This document shows, one piece after another, positions 30,151 to 38,695 of a stretch of 64,000 nucleotides of DNA. Within the stretch, counting starts at the first letter, position 1, and every line of letters starts with the position of its first letter. Source of the stretch: Candidatus Thiodiazotropha sp. (ex Monitilora ramsayi) (lineage in GTDB: Bacteria; Pseudomonadota; Gammaproteobacteria; Chromatiales; Chromatiaceae). The DNA lies in NCBI GenBank assembly GCA_025655575.1, contig JAHXIP010000002.1, forward strand, positions 62,001 through 126,000. Reading direction: 5' to 3'. The notes under the pieces were generated by a model. That model was not told the DNA's origin. It saw only the letters and a list, made by a program, of their open reading frames with translations, and did no database searches. Made by a program: the position numbers and the translations under genes.

Positions 30151-30918
30151 ATGCTCATCGTCATTTCACCCGCCAAAACACTCGATTACGAAACACCGCC
30201 GGTTACCAAAACCCACACCAAGCCGGCCATGCTGAAGCAGTCACAGCAGTTGATCGATAACCTGCGCAACTACTCCGCATTGGATCTGGCCGAGCTGATG
30301 AAACTGAGCATGAAACTGTCAGCGCTCAACTTCGACCGCTACCACGATTGGCGGACGCCCTTCACCACCAAGAATGCCAAACAGGCTGCATTGGCCATGA
30401 AGGGGGATGTCTATAACGGCCTGGATGCAGAAAGCCTCAATGAAGATGACCTCAAATTTGCCCAGCAACATCTGAGAATTCTCTCCGGACTCTACGGCGT
30501 CATCAGGCCGCTCGATCTGATGCAACCCTACCGACTGGAGATGGGCACCAAACTGCCCAACGAACAGGGCAAGGATCTCTACGCCTTCTGGGGTGAAGAC
30601 ATCACCCAGGCAATCAACAAGGCGCTCAAGGCTCAGGGCGATGACATCCTGGTCAACCTCGCCTCCAACGAATATTACAAGTCGATCAAACCCAAGCTGG
30701 TGAAGGGCCGTATCATCACACCTCAGTTCAAGGAGAAAAAGAACGGCACTTACCGCATGATCGGCGTCTATGCGAAAAAGGCCCGTGGCCTCATGAGCCG
30801 CTACATCATCGAAAACCGTCTCGAGGACCCGGAGCAGATCAAGGGCTTTAAAACAGACGGCTACCGCTTCAGCAAGCAGCAGTCAAAGGACGACCAATGG
30901 GTATTCATCCGCGGCTGA
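30151..30918 (+). CDS. yaaA: Peroxide stress protein YaaA
   Basis: YaaA lowers free iron and limits oxidative damage; it is also reported to bind DNA. The 255-residue protein starts [14 protein letters not shown] and ends with the family pattern [30 protein letters not shown] residues. The frame remains open upstream into the MITE-like element, but the ATG at 30151 gives the family length and start. Its last 22 bases overlap the tatD start at 30897. Confidence 0.95.
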   Translation: MLIVISPAKTLDYETPPVTKTHTKPAMLKQSQQLIDNLRNYSALDLAELMKLSMKLSALNFDRYHDWRTPFTTKNAKQAALAMKGDVYNGLDAESLNEDDLKFAQQHLRILSGLYGVIRPLDLMQPYRLEMGTKLPNEQGKDLYAFWGEDITQAINKALKAQGDDILVNLASNEYYKSIKPKLVKGRIITPQFKEKKNGTYRMIGVYAKKARGLMSRYIIENRLEDPEQIKGFKTDGYRFSKQQSKDDQWVFIRG

Positions 30919-31670
30919 TCGATTCCCACGTTCACTTTGACGATACCAGCTTCGACACGGATCGGGCTGAGGCACTGCAACGGGCACAGGCGGTGGGCGT
31001 CGAAGCGCAGATCATTCCCGCCATCAAGGCTGAGTGGTGGCCGAGAATCCGCCAACTCTGCCAAGCCGGTAGCGGGCTGTATGCCACTTACGGGCTGCAC
31101 CCCATGTATCTCGCCGACCATCTCCCTGAACATATCGAGAGCCTGCACACATGGGTCGAACAGGAAAACCCGGTGGCCATCGGTGAATGCGGTCTCGATT
31201 TTTACATCGATAACCCGCAGCCGGAGACTCAGCAGTTCTACTTTGAACAGCAGCTTGAACTGGCCCGACAGAGCAACCTGCCGGTGATTATTCATGCCCG
31301 CCGCTCGGTCGAGGCGGTCATCAACACCCTGCGGCGCTATGCCGGTGTGACCGGCGTACTGCACAGCTACGCCGGCAGTGAACAGCAGGCCCGGCAACTG
31401 ATCGACATGGGTTTCTATCTCAGCTTCGGCGGCCCCATCACCTACGAGCGATCCATGCGTCTGCACAAGCTGGTGCAGAACCTGCCTCTCAACTTCATAC
31501 TGCTGGAGACCGATGCACCCGACCAGCCAGGAAGCACCCATCGAGGGGAGCGTAATGAACCGGCCTATCTGCCGGAAGTGCTGGATGCCATCAGTCGTCT
31601 GCGAGATGAGTCGGCGGATTTTATTGCAGCGCAGACCAGCGCCAATACCCGCAGACTCTTCAATCTCTAG
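30897..31670 (+). CDS. TatD family metal-dependent hydrolase/DNase
   Basis: TatD-family proteins are metal-dependent TIM-barrel hydrolases, with DNase activity known for TatD itself. The 257-residue protein carries DSHVHFD (His11, His13), [15 protein letters not shown] and ETDAP, the metal-site motifs in the right order. It starts inside the end of yaaA (22-base overlap). Whether it corresponds to TatD, YcfH or YjjV cannot be told from the sequence. Confidence 0.9.
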   Translation: MGIHPRLIDSHVHFDDTSFDTDRAEALQRAQAVGVEAQIIPAIKAEWWPRIRQLCQAGSGLYATYGLHPMYLADHLPEHIESLHTWVEQENPVAIGECGLDFYIDNPQPETQQFYFEQQLELARQSNLPVIIHARRSVEAVINTLRRYAGVTGVLHSYAGSEQQARQLIDMGFYLSFGGPITYERSMRLHKLVQNLPLNFILLETDAPDQPGSTHRGERNEPAYLPEVLDAISRLRDESADFIAAQTSANTRRLFNL

Positions 31671-31684
31671 CCAGCCACCCCCAT

Positions 31685-31706
31685 GAATGAGGATCAAGCC
31701 TCATTC
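31685..31706 (+). terminator. Possible terminator after the tatD-family gene
   Basis: An 8-bp stem GAATGAGG/CCTCATTC with a 6-base loop is followed by a modest T-rich stretch (GATTCATTCCCCTTTCA). It lies 15 bases after the stop. The T content is low, so termination is only probable. Confidence 0.45.
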
Positions 31707-31802
31707 GATTCATTCCCCTTTCACCCTATTAGACATGACTCCTGAGCGCGTGACCGCTATTATGTCCTGCTGCTATCAAGAACAACCAAGGGGATATCGA
31801 AA

Positions 31803-32804
31803 ATGGCACAGAAGGGGATACTCGTGACCGGTGGCGCAGGCTACATCGGCAGTCACACAGCCAGGCAACTGGGTAACGCCGGCGAACGTATCGTCACCCT
31901 CGACAATCTCTGCACAGGCTTCAAGCAAGCTGTCCTCTTTGGTGAACTGGTGATCGGCGACACCGGTGACCGAGAACTCGTCAGCAGAGTCCTCAAAGAG
32001 CACGACATCGACACAGTGATGCATTTTGCCGCCCACACTATCGTGCCGGAATCGGTGGAAAACCCCCTCAAGTACTACAGCAACAACACCTGCAATACGC
32101 GTAACCTGCTGGAGTGCTGCGCCGAGGCAGGCGTGAAAAACTTCGTCTTCTCCTCTACTGCAGCCGTCTACGGCATTCCGCAAAGTGGTGTCGCCTTCGA
32201 AGACGCCCCGACCCAACCAATCAATGCCTACGGAACCTCAAAGCTCATGTCGGAGATGATGCTCAGGGATCTCTCACTGGCCAGCGACATGAACTACGTG
32301 GCGCTTCGCTACTTCAACGTCGCCGGCTGTGACCTGGAGGGACGCATCGGTCAGTCGACACCCAAGGCGACACTGATCACCAAAGTAGCCTGCGAGGCAG
32401 CGGTTGGTAAACGAGAGGCTGTCTATATTTTTGGCACCGACTACCCCACTCCCGACGGCACCGGTGTACGTGACTACATCCATGTCGAGGATCTGGCAGA
32501 CGCCCACGTAAAGGCGCTGACCTACCTGCGCAATGGCGGTGAATCCGCCATCCTCAACTGCGGTTATGGTCACGGCTATTCCGTCAGGGAACTGCTCCAG
32601 GCAGTGGAGACGGCCAACGGTGAGCCGCTAAACATCATTGAGGCCGATCGTCGCGCAGGCGATCCCCCCGAACTGATCGCAGGCGCCACCAAGGTCCGCG
32701 AAGTGCTCGGTTGGTCACCCATGCATGACGATCTGGGTACCATCGCCAGCTCCGCACTTGCCTGGGAGAGAAGCCAGCTCGACGCACCCTGGAATAACGA
32801 CTGA
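31803..32804 (+). CDS. galE: UDP-glucose 4-epimerase
   Basis: GalE interconverts UDP-glucose and UDP-galactose for polysaccharide precursors. The 333-residue protein has the NAD-binding GGAGYIGSH at 10-18 and the catalytic Tyr143-x3-Lys147 (YGTSK), with the SST element near 117-119. It precedes uppP on the same strand; a 31-base perfect-looking hairpin (32820-32850) lies between the two genes. Confidence 0.92.
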   Translation: MAQKGILVTGGAGYIGSHTARQLGNAGERIVTLDNLCTGFKQAVLFGELVIGDTGDRELVSRVLKEHDIDTVMHFAAHTIVPESVENPLKYYSNNTCNTRNLLECCAEAGVKNFVFSSTAAVYGIPQSGVAFEDAPTQPINAYGTSKLMSEMMLRDLSLASDMNYVALRYFNVAGCDLEGRIGQSTPKATLITKVACEAAVGKREAVYIFGTDYPTPDGTGVRDYIHVEDLADAHVKALTYLRNGGESAILNCGYGHGYSVRELLQAVETANGEPLNIIEADRRAGDPPELIAGATKVREVLGWSPMHDDLGTIASSALAWERSQLDAPWNND

Positions 32805-32819
32805 GTCAACCGAGGCAGA

Positions 32820-32850
32820 GAGACTCACCCGACCAACCCGGGCGAGTCTC
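32820..32850. repeat. Intergenic hairpin between galE and uppP
   Basis: GAGACTC and CCC pair with GGG and GAGTCTC, forming a stem of about ten base pairs with a bulge. No T-run follows. It could attenuate read-through or stabilise the galE mRNA. Confidence 0.5.
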
Positions 32851-32879
32851 ATCCCTCGATTATCAGATAGAGAATCACC

Positions 32880-33680
32880 ATGGAATTGCTGCAGATCTTC
32901 ATCCTTGCCGCACTGCAGGGTCTGACCGAGTTCCTGCCCATTTCCAGCTCGGCACACCTGATCCTGGCGCCCCACGTCCTGGGCTATGCCGACCAGGGTC
33001 TGGCCTTCGATGTGGCCGTGCACGTCGGCACCCTCGCCGCCGTCATCGGCTACTTCCGCCACGAAGTGATATCCATCGGTGGCGACTTCTTCCGCTCCTG
33101 GGTCAACCCTGCCGCCCGCTCACAAGAGTCCAGACTGGGTTGGATGATTCTTATCGCCACCATTCCCGTGGGGCTCTTCGGGCTGCTGATGAAATCCCTG
33201 GTGGAGACCGACCTGCGCTCTCCCCTGGTGATCGCCATCACCACCATCGGTTTTGGCGTCCTGCTGCTGGTGGCGGATAAGCTGGGTAAACGCAACCGGG
33301 ACGAATACACGATCAACTGGTGGGATGCCGTGATCGTCGGCCTCTTCCAGGCCGTCGCCATCATCCCTGGCACCTCCCGCTCCGGCTCCACCATGACCGC
33401 AGGCCTGTTCCTGGGACTGACCCGCAAGGCGGCCTCGCGCTTCTCCTTCCTGCTCTCCATCCCCACCATCATCATGTCCGGCGGTCTGCTGACACTGGAT
33501 CTGATCGGCAGTGGAATAGAAACCGACTGGCTCTCCCTGGGTATCGGCGCAGGTCTCGCCTTCATCACCGCCTACCTCTGCATCCACTTCTTCCTACAGT
33601 TCATTGAACGCATCGGCATGACGCCTTTCGTGATCTATCGCTTGATACTGGGTGGGGCAATACTCTATCTGGTGCTCTGA
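32880..33680 (+). CDS. uppP: Undecaprenyl-diphosphatase UppP (BacA)
   Basis: UppP dephosphorylates undecaprenyl diphosphate to recycle the lipid carrier of cell-wall synthesis; overexpression gives bacitracin resistance. The 266-residue membrane protein carries both family motifs: [11 protein letters not shown] (Glu17, His26) and [10 protein letters not shown] (near 161-170). Multiple helices follow. It marks the left border of the accessory island: the next base after its stop begins AT-rich sequence. Confidence 0.96.
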   Translation: MELLQIFILAALQGLTEFLPISSSAHLILAPHVLGYADQGLAFDVAVHVGTLAAVIGYFRHEVISIGGDFFRSWVNPAARSQESRLGWMILIATIPVGLFGLLMKSLVETDLRSPLVIAITTIGFGVLLLVADKLGKRNRDEYTINWWDAVIVGLFQAVAIIPGTSRSGSTMTAGLFLGLTRKAASRFSFLLSIPTIIMSGGLLTLDLIGSGIETDWLSLGIGAGLAFITAYLCIHFFLQFIERIGMTPFVIYRLILGGAILYLVL

Positions 33681-33723
33681 ATCCCACGTCACCTATTAAA
33701 GTGAAGGAAGTTCATTCTGTCCC

Positions 33724-34122
33724 CTATTGCCTCTTTTGCGCGTTCTTCTTGCTTAAATTGTTATGTGTATCCAGTTCTGAATATATATCCGGTAATTTTG
33801 GCAATACATAAAGACCAGGCACTATGATTACCAAAAGAACAATGGTTGCATACCCTTTAGCTAGCTTAGATCGCCATCCTGGACTGAGTTTATTGCTAGC
33901 TTTCCATATGTTTATACAAGTATATGGATACCATACATACCAAATGCCTAATATCACCACGAAGGTAATAATCACAAATGATGTCGCCAAGAGCTGAGGT
34001 TCGATTGTGGTTTTAGCAGCTAATATTGCAGTTGCTTTAGGGAGTAAAAGCACTAACAAAAAGAAGCAAATCAAAGGTATTAAAACCTGTCTGAATATAA
34101 TAATCTTAAATATATCTTTCAT
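33724..34122 (-). CDS. Small membrane protein of unknown function (cassette-like gene)
   Basis: The 132-residue product has about three membrane helices (near 10-28, 45-65 and 90-108) and a charged tail rich in Lys and Asn. The start at 34122 follows an AGGGAAGG ribosome site; an ATG at 34164 is less likely. It is the last minus-strand gene of the island. Two copies of GTTATGT (34167-34161 and 34156-34150) lie just before it. I do not recognise the family. Confidence 0.65.
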   Translation of the reverse strand: MKDIFKIIIFRQVLIPLICFFLLVLLLPKATAILAAKTTIEPQLLATSFVIITFVVILGIWYVWYPYTCINIWKASNKLSPGWRSKLAKGYATIVLLVIIVPGLYVLPKLPDIYSELDTHNNLSKKNAQKRQ

Positions 34123-34149
34123 CCTTCCCTTCTTCGAAGTCCATCTTAC

Positions 34150-34227
34150 ACATAACGCATACATAACTGCGCACCGTGAGGTGCATCCAAATGAGCGAAG
34201 TGAATGAGTTTATGTTCTTGTTAGCGC
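34150..34227 (-). other. attC-like junction between two cassette-like genes
   Basis: Read on the minus strand, the site starts with GCGCTAACAAG at 34227, where TAA is the stop codon of the upstream gene. It continues through a stem (GCACC/GGTGC) and ends in two copies of GTTATGT (34167-34161 and 34156-34150). A stop codon embedded in the first core site, an internal palindrome and a terminal GTT core are features of integron attC sites. The outer arms (CTAAC and GTTAT) pair only partly. Confidence 0.45.
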
Positions 34228-34655
34228 ACACTCTCCACAAGCTCGATAGGATAAAAGTTTTCTCTAATGAATTTATAAAGTGGAATACCATCAAGCTCTA
34301 CATCTTCGTTAGTGAGAGACAATTTCCAATCATTGAATCCCTCCATATCAATTTCTAGTTCATGTGTAGATGAATTATTAATTCTGTACACCATGTGTTT
34401 TACTTTTGATTTTTCTACTGTAACTGAGTTGAGAATTAATTTTTCCCCATTTATTTCTGCGAAAGGCTTTGATGCGGATTTCCAATATAAGAAAGTTGCC
34501 ATTGATACTAAACATCCTATTCCTAGTATTACCCAGTCAATATCCCATCCTTCAGCGCCAATGCTTATACCTGAGATCAGTGACAGCCAAATAGGTATCA
34601 TTGCGATTAGCCTTGACGCATATCCAAAAGTATTTTTGTTGCTCATTAATTTCAT
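34221..34655 (-). CDS. Small membrane protein of unknown function (cassette-like gene)
   Basis: The 144-residue protein has two close membrane helices (about 15-33 and 41-58) followed by a soluble part of about 85 residues (ASKPFAEINGEKLILNSVTV and on) that could be a PH-like beta domain; this is a guess from its strand pattern. The start codon lies 2 bases after a GTTAGCA box and has no ribosome site, a common situation for cassette genes; an ATG 9 bases later is an alternative. The stop is inside the next attC-like box. Confidence 0.6.
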   Translation of the reverse strand: MKLMSNKNTFGYASRLIAMIPIWLSLISGISIGAEGWDIDWVILGIGCLVSMATFLYWKSASKPFAEINGEKLILNSVTVEKSKVKHMVYRINNSSTHELEIDMEGFNDWKLSLTNEDVELDGIPLYKFIRENFYPIELVESVR

Positions 34656-34657
34656 TG

Positions 34658-34683
34658 TGCTAACGAATTAAAGGCGTTAAACT
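34658..34683 (-). other. 3' half of an attC-like site, split from its 5' half by an IS30 element
   Basis: On the minus strand GTTTAAC (34678-34672 region) and GTTAGCA (34664-34658) lie immediately before the start of the 144-residue protein. GTTAGCA pairs 6 of 7 with the CGCTAAC box at 35834-35828 that contains the stop of the HNH gene. The IS30-family element and a palindrome lie between the two halves. Confidence 0.4.
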
Positions 34684-35726
34684 TGGATTCTAATTTCTAG
34701 CGCAATAGTTCGTTCATAGCCTCGATAGGAGTTTTCCATCCTAGCGCTTTCCTGGGTCGCGTGTTCAGCAAATTCTGAACTTTCTTGATTTGATAGTCAC
34801 TGATTGTGGCGAAGTCCGTACCCTTGGGAAAGTATTGCCGTATTAATCCATTCGTATTTTCATTGGTGCCTCGCTGCCAGGGGCTGTACGGGTCAGCAAA
34901 ATACACTTTCATTCTGGTTTCCTTCGTAAAGAGCTTGTGTTGTGCCATTTCACCGCCCGGTCATAAGTCATTGAGAGCCTCATTTGTTTAGGCAGGCATT
35001 TGATTCGTCTTGCGAAGGCTTTCCGTACTGTCTCTGCATCTCGTTTCCTAACGCGTATCAACAGCGTTGTGCGCGTTGTCCGCTCTACCAGTATGCCCAG
35101 TGCTGTCTGCTGCCTTTCACCCACTATCAGATCGCCTTCCCAGTGGCCTGCAATTGTACGATCCTCGACTTCAGGCGGCCTCTCATGGATGCTGATAATG
35201 TCTGGTATGGGCGCGTGGGACTGATTGCCGTTACCTCGCTTGCGCCGCCGGGTATGACCCTGGCGCAGATGGCGGATCAACTCTTCTCTGAGCGCACCCC
35301 TGGGCAGCACATAGAGGTAGGTATAGATGGTTTCCGCTGAGAGTTGCATGGCAGGATCAGTATACGCTCTCTTCAGATCAGCGCTGATCTGCTCAGGCGA
35401 CCACTGTTTGCGTAATCTCTGGATAACCGCTCGCCTCAACGCACTGTTGTGTACCAGCTTAGGGGTCTGTTTGAACCAACGATCTCGTGCCTTATGCTGG
35501 GCGATTTCCGGGAAGTAGCTTTTGCCAGTCTGGTTCCTGGCAATCTCACGACTGACGGTAGAAGGACTGACACCTAATTGTCGCGCCATCTCGCGTTGAG
35601 ACAACCCCTGTTTGATGAAGTAATATATTGCGACTCTGTTCTTATAGGTAAGTCGTTGATACGCCGTAGTCATGCTTCACCTCCGCACGATAGTGTAAGG
35701 TGTTGCACTAGAAACTAGAATTCAGG
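34684..35726 (-). mobile_element. IS30-family insertion sequence, about 1.04 kb, inactivated
   Basis: Imperfect terminal inverted repeats lie at about 34684-34707 and 35703-35726; their shared core is ATTCTA, one variable base, TTTCTAG, one variable base, GCAA. The single transposase gene between them is frameshifted. The left repeat overlaps the transposase stop codon. A target duplication could not be fixed because the outermost bases differ. Confidence 0.8.
34697..35673 (-). pseudogene. IS30-family transposase, frameshifted
   Basis: The first reading frame (35673-34909) encodes the IS30 N-terminal helix-turn-helix (LSQREMARQLGVSPSTVSRE) and the first part of the DDE domain (HWEGDLIVGE, MTYDR). 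The second frame (34948-34697) continues with YFADPYSPWQRGTNENTNGL, the part with the catalytic Glu, and NTRPRKALGWKTP. Loss of one base near 34950-34960 explains the break, since a one-base insertion would join MTYDR to EMAQHK. IS30 transposases are normally a single frame, so this is a decayed copy and not programmed frameshifting. Confidence 0.88.
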
Positions 35727-35784
35727 AAAGGGGTCGGTGACAAGTAATAATTATTTTTATTTTCATTTATCACCGACCCCTTTT
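35727..35784. repeat. Palindrome with 14-bp arms (AAAGGGGTCGGTGA) beside the IS
   Basis: AAAGGGGTCGGTGA at 35727-35740 is exactly inverted as TCACCGACCCCTTT at 35770-35783, with an AT-rich loop of 29 bases. A related copy (17 of 20 bases) lies at 39408-39427 in the same orientation as the first arm. It could be a REP-like repeat or a structured RNA end; a role as terminator of the HNH gene is possible because the minus strand runs into it. Confidence 0.65.
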
Positions 35785-35827
35785 ATTGTAAAAGATTCTC
35801 ATTTGTTACCTACCCTTTTGTGTTTTA

Positions 35828-35834
35828 GTTAGCG
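35828..35834 (-). other. attC-like 5' core box overlapping the HNH gene stop codon
   Basis: The minus strand reads CGCTAAC, in which TAA is the stop of the HNH gene. The same arrangement occurs at 34227-34220 for the 144-residue gene. It is interpreted as the first core site of an attC-like site whose second half is at 34658-34683. Confidence 0.4.
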
Positions 35835-36647
35835 AACTGGAAATGGATCATTAACGCCTTTCAGTATTTGCAATTCACGATATGTTTGTCCGTTCCTCAT
35901 CTCCATCCAATCACGGTGAGATGCTCGCATCCTAACTGAGTGTGTACCTTGATCAAGAAGATATGACCAATGGTTGTCCTGGAGCACCTTCCTCTTAAGC
36001 TGGGATGCTGATGCACTACGAACCAAATCTCCAATAAAACAAAGATGAAAAAACAATCCGCCGAAACCAATGTTTTCAACTTTAAAAGATCCTTTCAGTT
36101 CTTCAGAAAGAAAAGTTCGTGTTACTCGAACGAGAAAGGGGTTGCTGTACCCTTGCTCGTTGACTATAGGAGACACGTCATCAGTGATATTTATGTGTTG
36201 GTGAGGCTTCAGTAGCTCTGCGAGAATAAAAAAACGTTTTTTACTTGGAGCTTCATCCCCAGTGAGTATATATGATGCGTAAGCAGCAGACTCATGACTA
36301 GACTCGCCTGACGCACGCGATGCATTAAAAGTGATCTTTAGTAACCAACGAGCAAGTTTGTGGTAGTCGTATCTCAATACCAAGTTCGTTTCATACAACG
36401 GACGTAAAAGGTTGTTCTGAATCAGGAAAGATTTCCCATAGGCATCAAGCATTGACAAATGCTGATTGTTACATTCAGCACATACATCCTTAACTTTGTG
36501 CTCCCCTCTAATTTGTGACTTCGTCGCTTCATTCCACGCAGATAGTGATGGAAAAGCCTTTCGGTCAATATGTCCGTAGATGAAGCTTGGAATAACATGC
36601 TCTCTCGTACATTTACGATCTTTACCGCAATAGACACAAATAGCCAT
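35829..36647 (-). CDS. HNH-type nuclease-like protein with zinc-binding cysteines
   Basis: The 272-residue protein begins with CVYCGK (Cys4, Cys7), then CTREHVIP (Cys13, Glu16, His17), and CAECNN (Cys56, Cys59, Asn60, Asn61) followed by His63. This is the treble-clef beta-beta-alpha-metal layout of HNH nucleases, with the REHVIP His as general base. The rest (about 80-272) has no family I know. The start at 36647 is preferred to an ATG at 36680 because the extra residues look non-coding and the Cys motif starts right after MAI. It lies 86 bases downstream of the ATPase/TOPRIM gene, on the same strand. Nuclease activity is inferred. Confidence 0.8.
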   Translation of the reverse strand: MAICVYCGKDRKCTREHVIPSFIYGHIDRKAFPSLSAWNEATKSQIRGEHKVKDVCAECNNQHLSMLDAYGKSFLIQNNLLRPLYETNLVLRYDYHKLARWLLKITFNASRASGESSHESAAYASYILTGDEAPSKKRFFILAELLKPHQHINITDDVSPIVNEQGYSNPFLVRVTRTFLSEELKGSFKVENIGFGGLFFHLCFIGDLVRSASASQLKRKVLQDNHWSYLLDQGTHSVRMRASHRDWMEMRNGQTYRELQILKGVNDPFPVR

Positions 36648-36699
36648 CTTATTCTCTAATGGACAAGCTGATCGGCGCAATCGAAATGTGGTGAAGTTT

Positions 36700-36717
36700 G
36701 TGCTTTAACAAACGCCT
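36700..36717 (-). other. Degenerate attC-like box between the ATPase and HNH genes
   Basis: The minus strand has AGGCGTTTGTTAAAGCAC, whose complement contains TTAACAAACGCC, the form in which Vibrio cassette repeats begin. A second arm is not evident, so this may be a truncated or mutated site. Confidence 0.25.
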
Positions 36718-36733
36718 TATCATGTTTTCGTAC

Positions 36734-38596
36734 TCATTTCTTCTTTATTGCCTTATCCAGATACTCAAGAAGCAAGCGGAAATTTTCTAAAGTATCTCTC
36801 GAGAATTTACACTCCTCTCCTCTCAGCAATTTTTCTTGAAGCGCACGACAAACGTCCTTCTTTGTAAGGGACTGAACAGCCTTTCCAGAATAGTGTTCTT
36901 CACAAATTGCTACACGATCTACTTCATTGATGAGCCCGTCAATCGCCAAGTTATTCCAATCTGTCGAAGCAGCACCAAGCGTAAATACCCTCCCATCCCC
37001 CAGAAACCACTCCCTTTGATATCTAATCAATTCCTTACGCCCAGCGGCGTCATCATCCAACAGCACAAGAAAGTTCCTACCCCACCCCAAGTAGAGCGAA
37101 ATCAAGGAATCCAGAGCCCCCGATCCCGACCCAGGAAGTATTTTTAAATCTTCGTAATCGCCCGATAATGCACGACCAAAATACTTTAAAAGATAGAAGT
37201 CATTCTTACCCTCCACCATTACTGCATCGGGTATGTACTCCAAGTTGTTCGGCACGTAATCAAGTATATCGAGAATAGGTTGAAAGTATGTTTCTTTATC
37301 CGGGTTTCTACCAACAAATGATCTATAACGCTCTACTTTGATATTAGTTTCTCGGGATGAATATTCGTAGTCACTTTCTGGTTGCTCATACTTCAGCCCA
37401 TCATTCCTGACAATAAAAGCATTCTCTAACCACCTGGGATTAATCATGTAAGGACTATGAGTTGAATAGATAATCCTCCCACCATACTCTGTAATCTTGG
37501 CAAAGCTTTCCAATAACTGTATCTGTGCCTTTGAGTGTAAATTTGATGCTGGCTCATCAAAAAGGAACAATGTATTTCTTTGTGCCTTGCGATAAGAGCG
37601 GAACTGGGTAAAAAGAAGAAAACAGAAGAACCATCTAAAACCTAATGACCTTTCCGTAATAAGATAAATCGAATCGCCATCCTTAAGTTCAAACTCAAGA
37701 TAAACACGATTATCTTCTTCTGCCCCACTACTTGGGGCTTCTACCTCATAATTTATCTGAATATCTTTTCTTGGTATTTTTTTATCAAAAATTTCATTCC
37801 AACGTTCAAATACAGTACGCGAAACAGCATTCCCCATCCTATTTAAAACCGAACCAAGGCTACGACGCTTAAAAATGCCGCCATCAAGTGCACGCTCGAC
37901 TATATGCTCCTCTATATTCAGACCATCATCCAGCGAGTCTAAGATATCTTGAACAATTGAGCAGTAGTAGGCATTGGTTATAGATTCTTCCTCTCCATCA
38001 TTTAGATAAATACGAGAAGGAAACTCAAACAAAAAAGTAGGGAAGTACAATATAGACGGAAGTCTTGAGGCAACATGATTAATAATATCGAGCCATTTGG
38101 TTTTATCTTTTTTTATCAGATCCCATTCTTTTTGCCCCCTCGGAAACCTAGCCTTGAGATTTATTGTCCATAGATTTTGAGTGTTCTTATATATAGAGTT
38201 CTCGAACCTCAATCTTCGAGCTATTGTAAATCTATCACCTATTTCCTTTTCATTGATTTTTAACCCATGAGTTTTCTCTGCGAAACGAGCAATTTCACCA
38301 ACGTCTTTTTCATCCAACGCTATTGTCGCTATAACTTCAACATTCCCATTGAAGTTAGCCTTTTTCTTCAATGGCACCAATTCATTAACATCACCTTGAC
38401 GGAACTCCTCTTCGTATAAATGCTCAAGGTGATTTTCGTTCGTATCAAAGTAACTTATTGCCTCTAACACTGTCGTTTTTCCCGACTCATTTAATCCAAC
38501 TAGCGTAACAACGGGACCTACAGGGTGGCTAGATAGATTCAAAACGATGTGCTCTATCCCTTTAAAATTCTTTATCTCGAAACCTATGTATTCCAT
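36734..38596 (-). CDS. OLD-family ATPase with C-terminal TOPRIM nuclease domain
   Basis: This 620-residue protein joins an ABC/SMC-like ATPase to a TOPRIM domain, the OLD layout. Walker A is GLNESGKT at 34-41, the signature region is ERSLGF at 315-320, Walker B is LFLFDEPASNLH with Asp347-Glu348, and the switch His380 is in STHSPYM. The TOPRIM part has Glu462 in VEGKNDFYLL and Asp514-Asp516 in LLDDDAAG, so the metal-binding residues look intact. The start at 38596 has an AAAGGG site 8 bases upstream; an ATG at 38626 is less likely. OLD proteins act in phage defence (P2 Old; GajA of Gabija). No UvrD-type GajB partner is here; an HNH gene follows instead. Confidence 0.88.
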   Translation of the reverse strand: MEYIGFEIKNFKGIEHIVLNLSSHPVGPVVTLVGLNESGKTTVLEAISYFDTNENHLEHLYEEEFRQGDVNELVPLKKKANFNGNVEVIATIALDEKDVGEIARFAEKTHGLKINEKEIGDRFTIARRLRFENSIYKNTQNLWTINLKARFPRGQKEWDLIKKDKTKWLDIINHVASRLPSILYFPTFLFEFPSRIYLNDGEEESITNAYYCSIVQDILDSLDDGLNIEEHIVERALDGGIFKRRSLGSVLNRMGNAVSRTVFERWNEIFDKKIPRKDIQINYEVEAPSSGAEEDNRVYLEFELKDGDSIYLITERSLGFRWFFCFLLFTQFRSYRKAQRNTLFLFDEPASNLHSKAQIQLLESFAKITEYGGRIIYSTHSPYMINPRWLENAFIVRNDGLKYEQPESDYEYSSRETNIKVERYRSFVGRNPDKETYFQPILDILDYVPNNLEYIPDAVMVEGKNDFYLLKYFGRALSGDYEDLKILPGSGSGALDSLISLYLGWGRNFLVLLDDDAAGRKELIRYQREWFLGDGRVFTLGAASTDWNNLAIDGLINEVDRVAICEEHYSGKAVQSLTKKDVCRALQEKLLRGEECKFSRDTLENFRLLLEYLDKAIKKK

Positions 38597-38617
38597 ATCT
38601 AACCCTTTAAAAAAGAA

Positions 38618-38692
38618 ACATAACACTTAAACATGGTGTGTAGCGAAGTGTCCCATTAAACGATAGTGTGCGACATGTTTTTCTTGTTATGT
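38618..38692 (-). other. attC-like palindromic junction, 75 bp
   Basis: The outer arms are ACATAACA and TGTTATGT, an exact 8-bp inverted repeat (ends 38618 and 38692). The inner arms AAACATG (38629-38635) and CATGTTT (38674-38680) are also exact. Spacers of 3 and 4 bases separate outer and inner arms, and a 38-base loop lies in the centre. This two-box, two-arm layout and the length agree with integron attC sites. It starts 3 bases after the stop of the membrane protein and ends 21 bases before the ATPase start. Confidence 0.55.
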
Positions 38693-38695
38693 ATT

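Noticed and set aside
36734..38596. Complete Gabija system
   Set aside because: The OLD-type protein resembles GajA, but no UvrD-type helicase gene is next to it; the neighbours are an HNH gene and a membrane protein gene.
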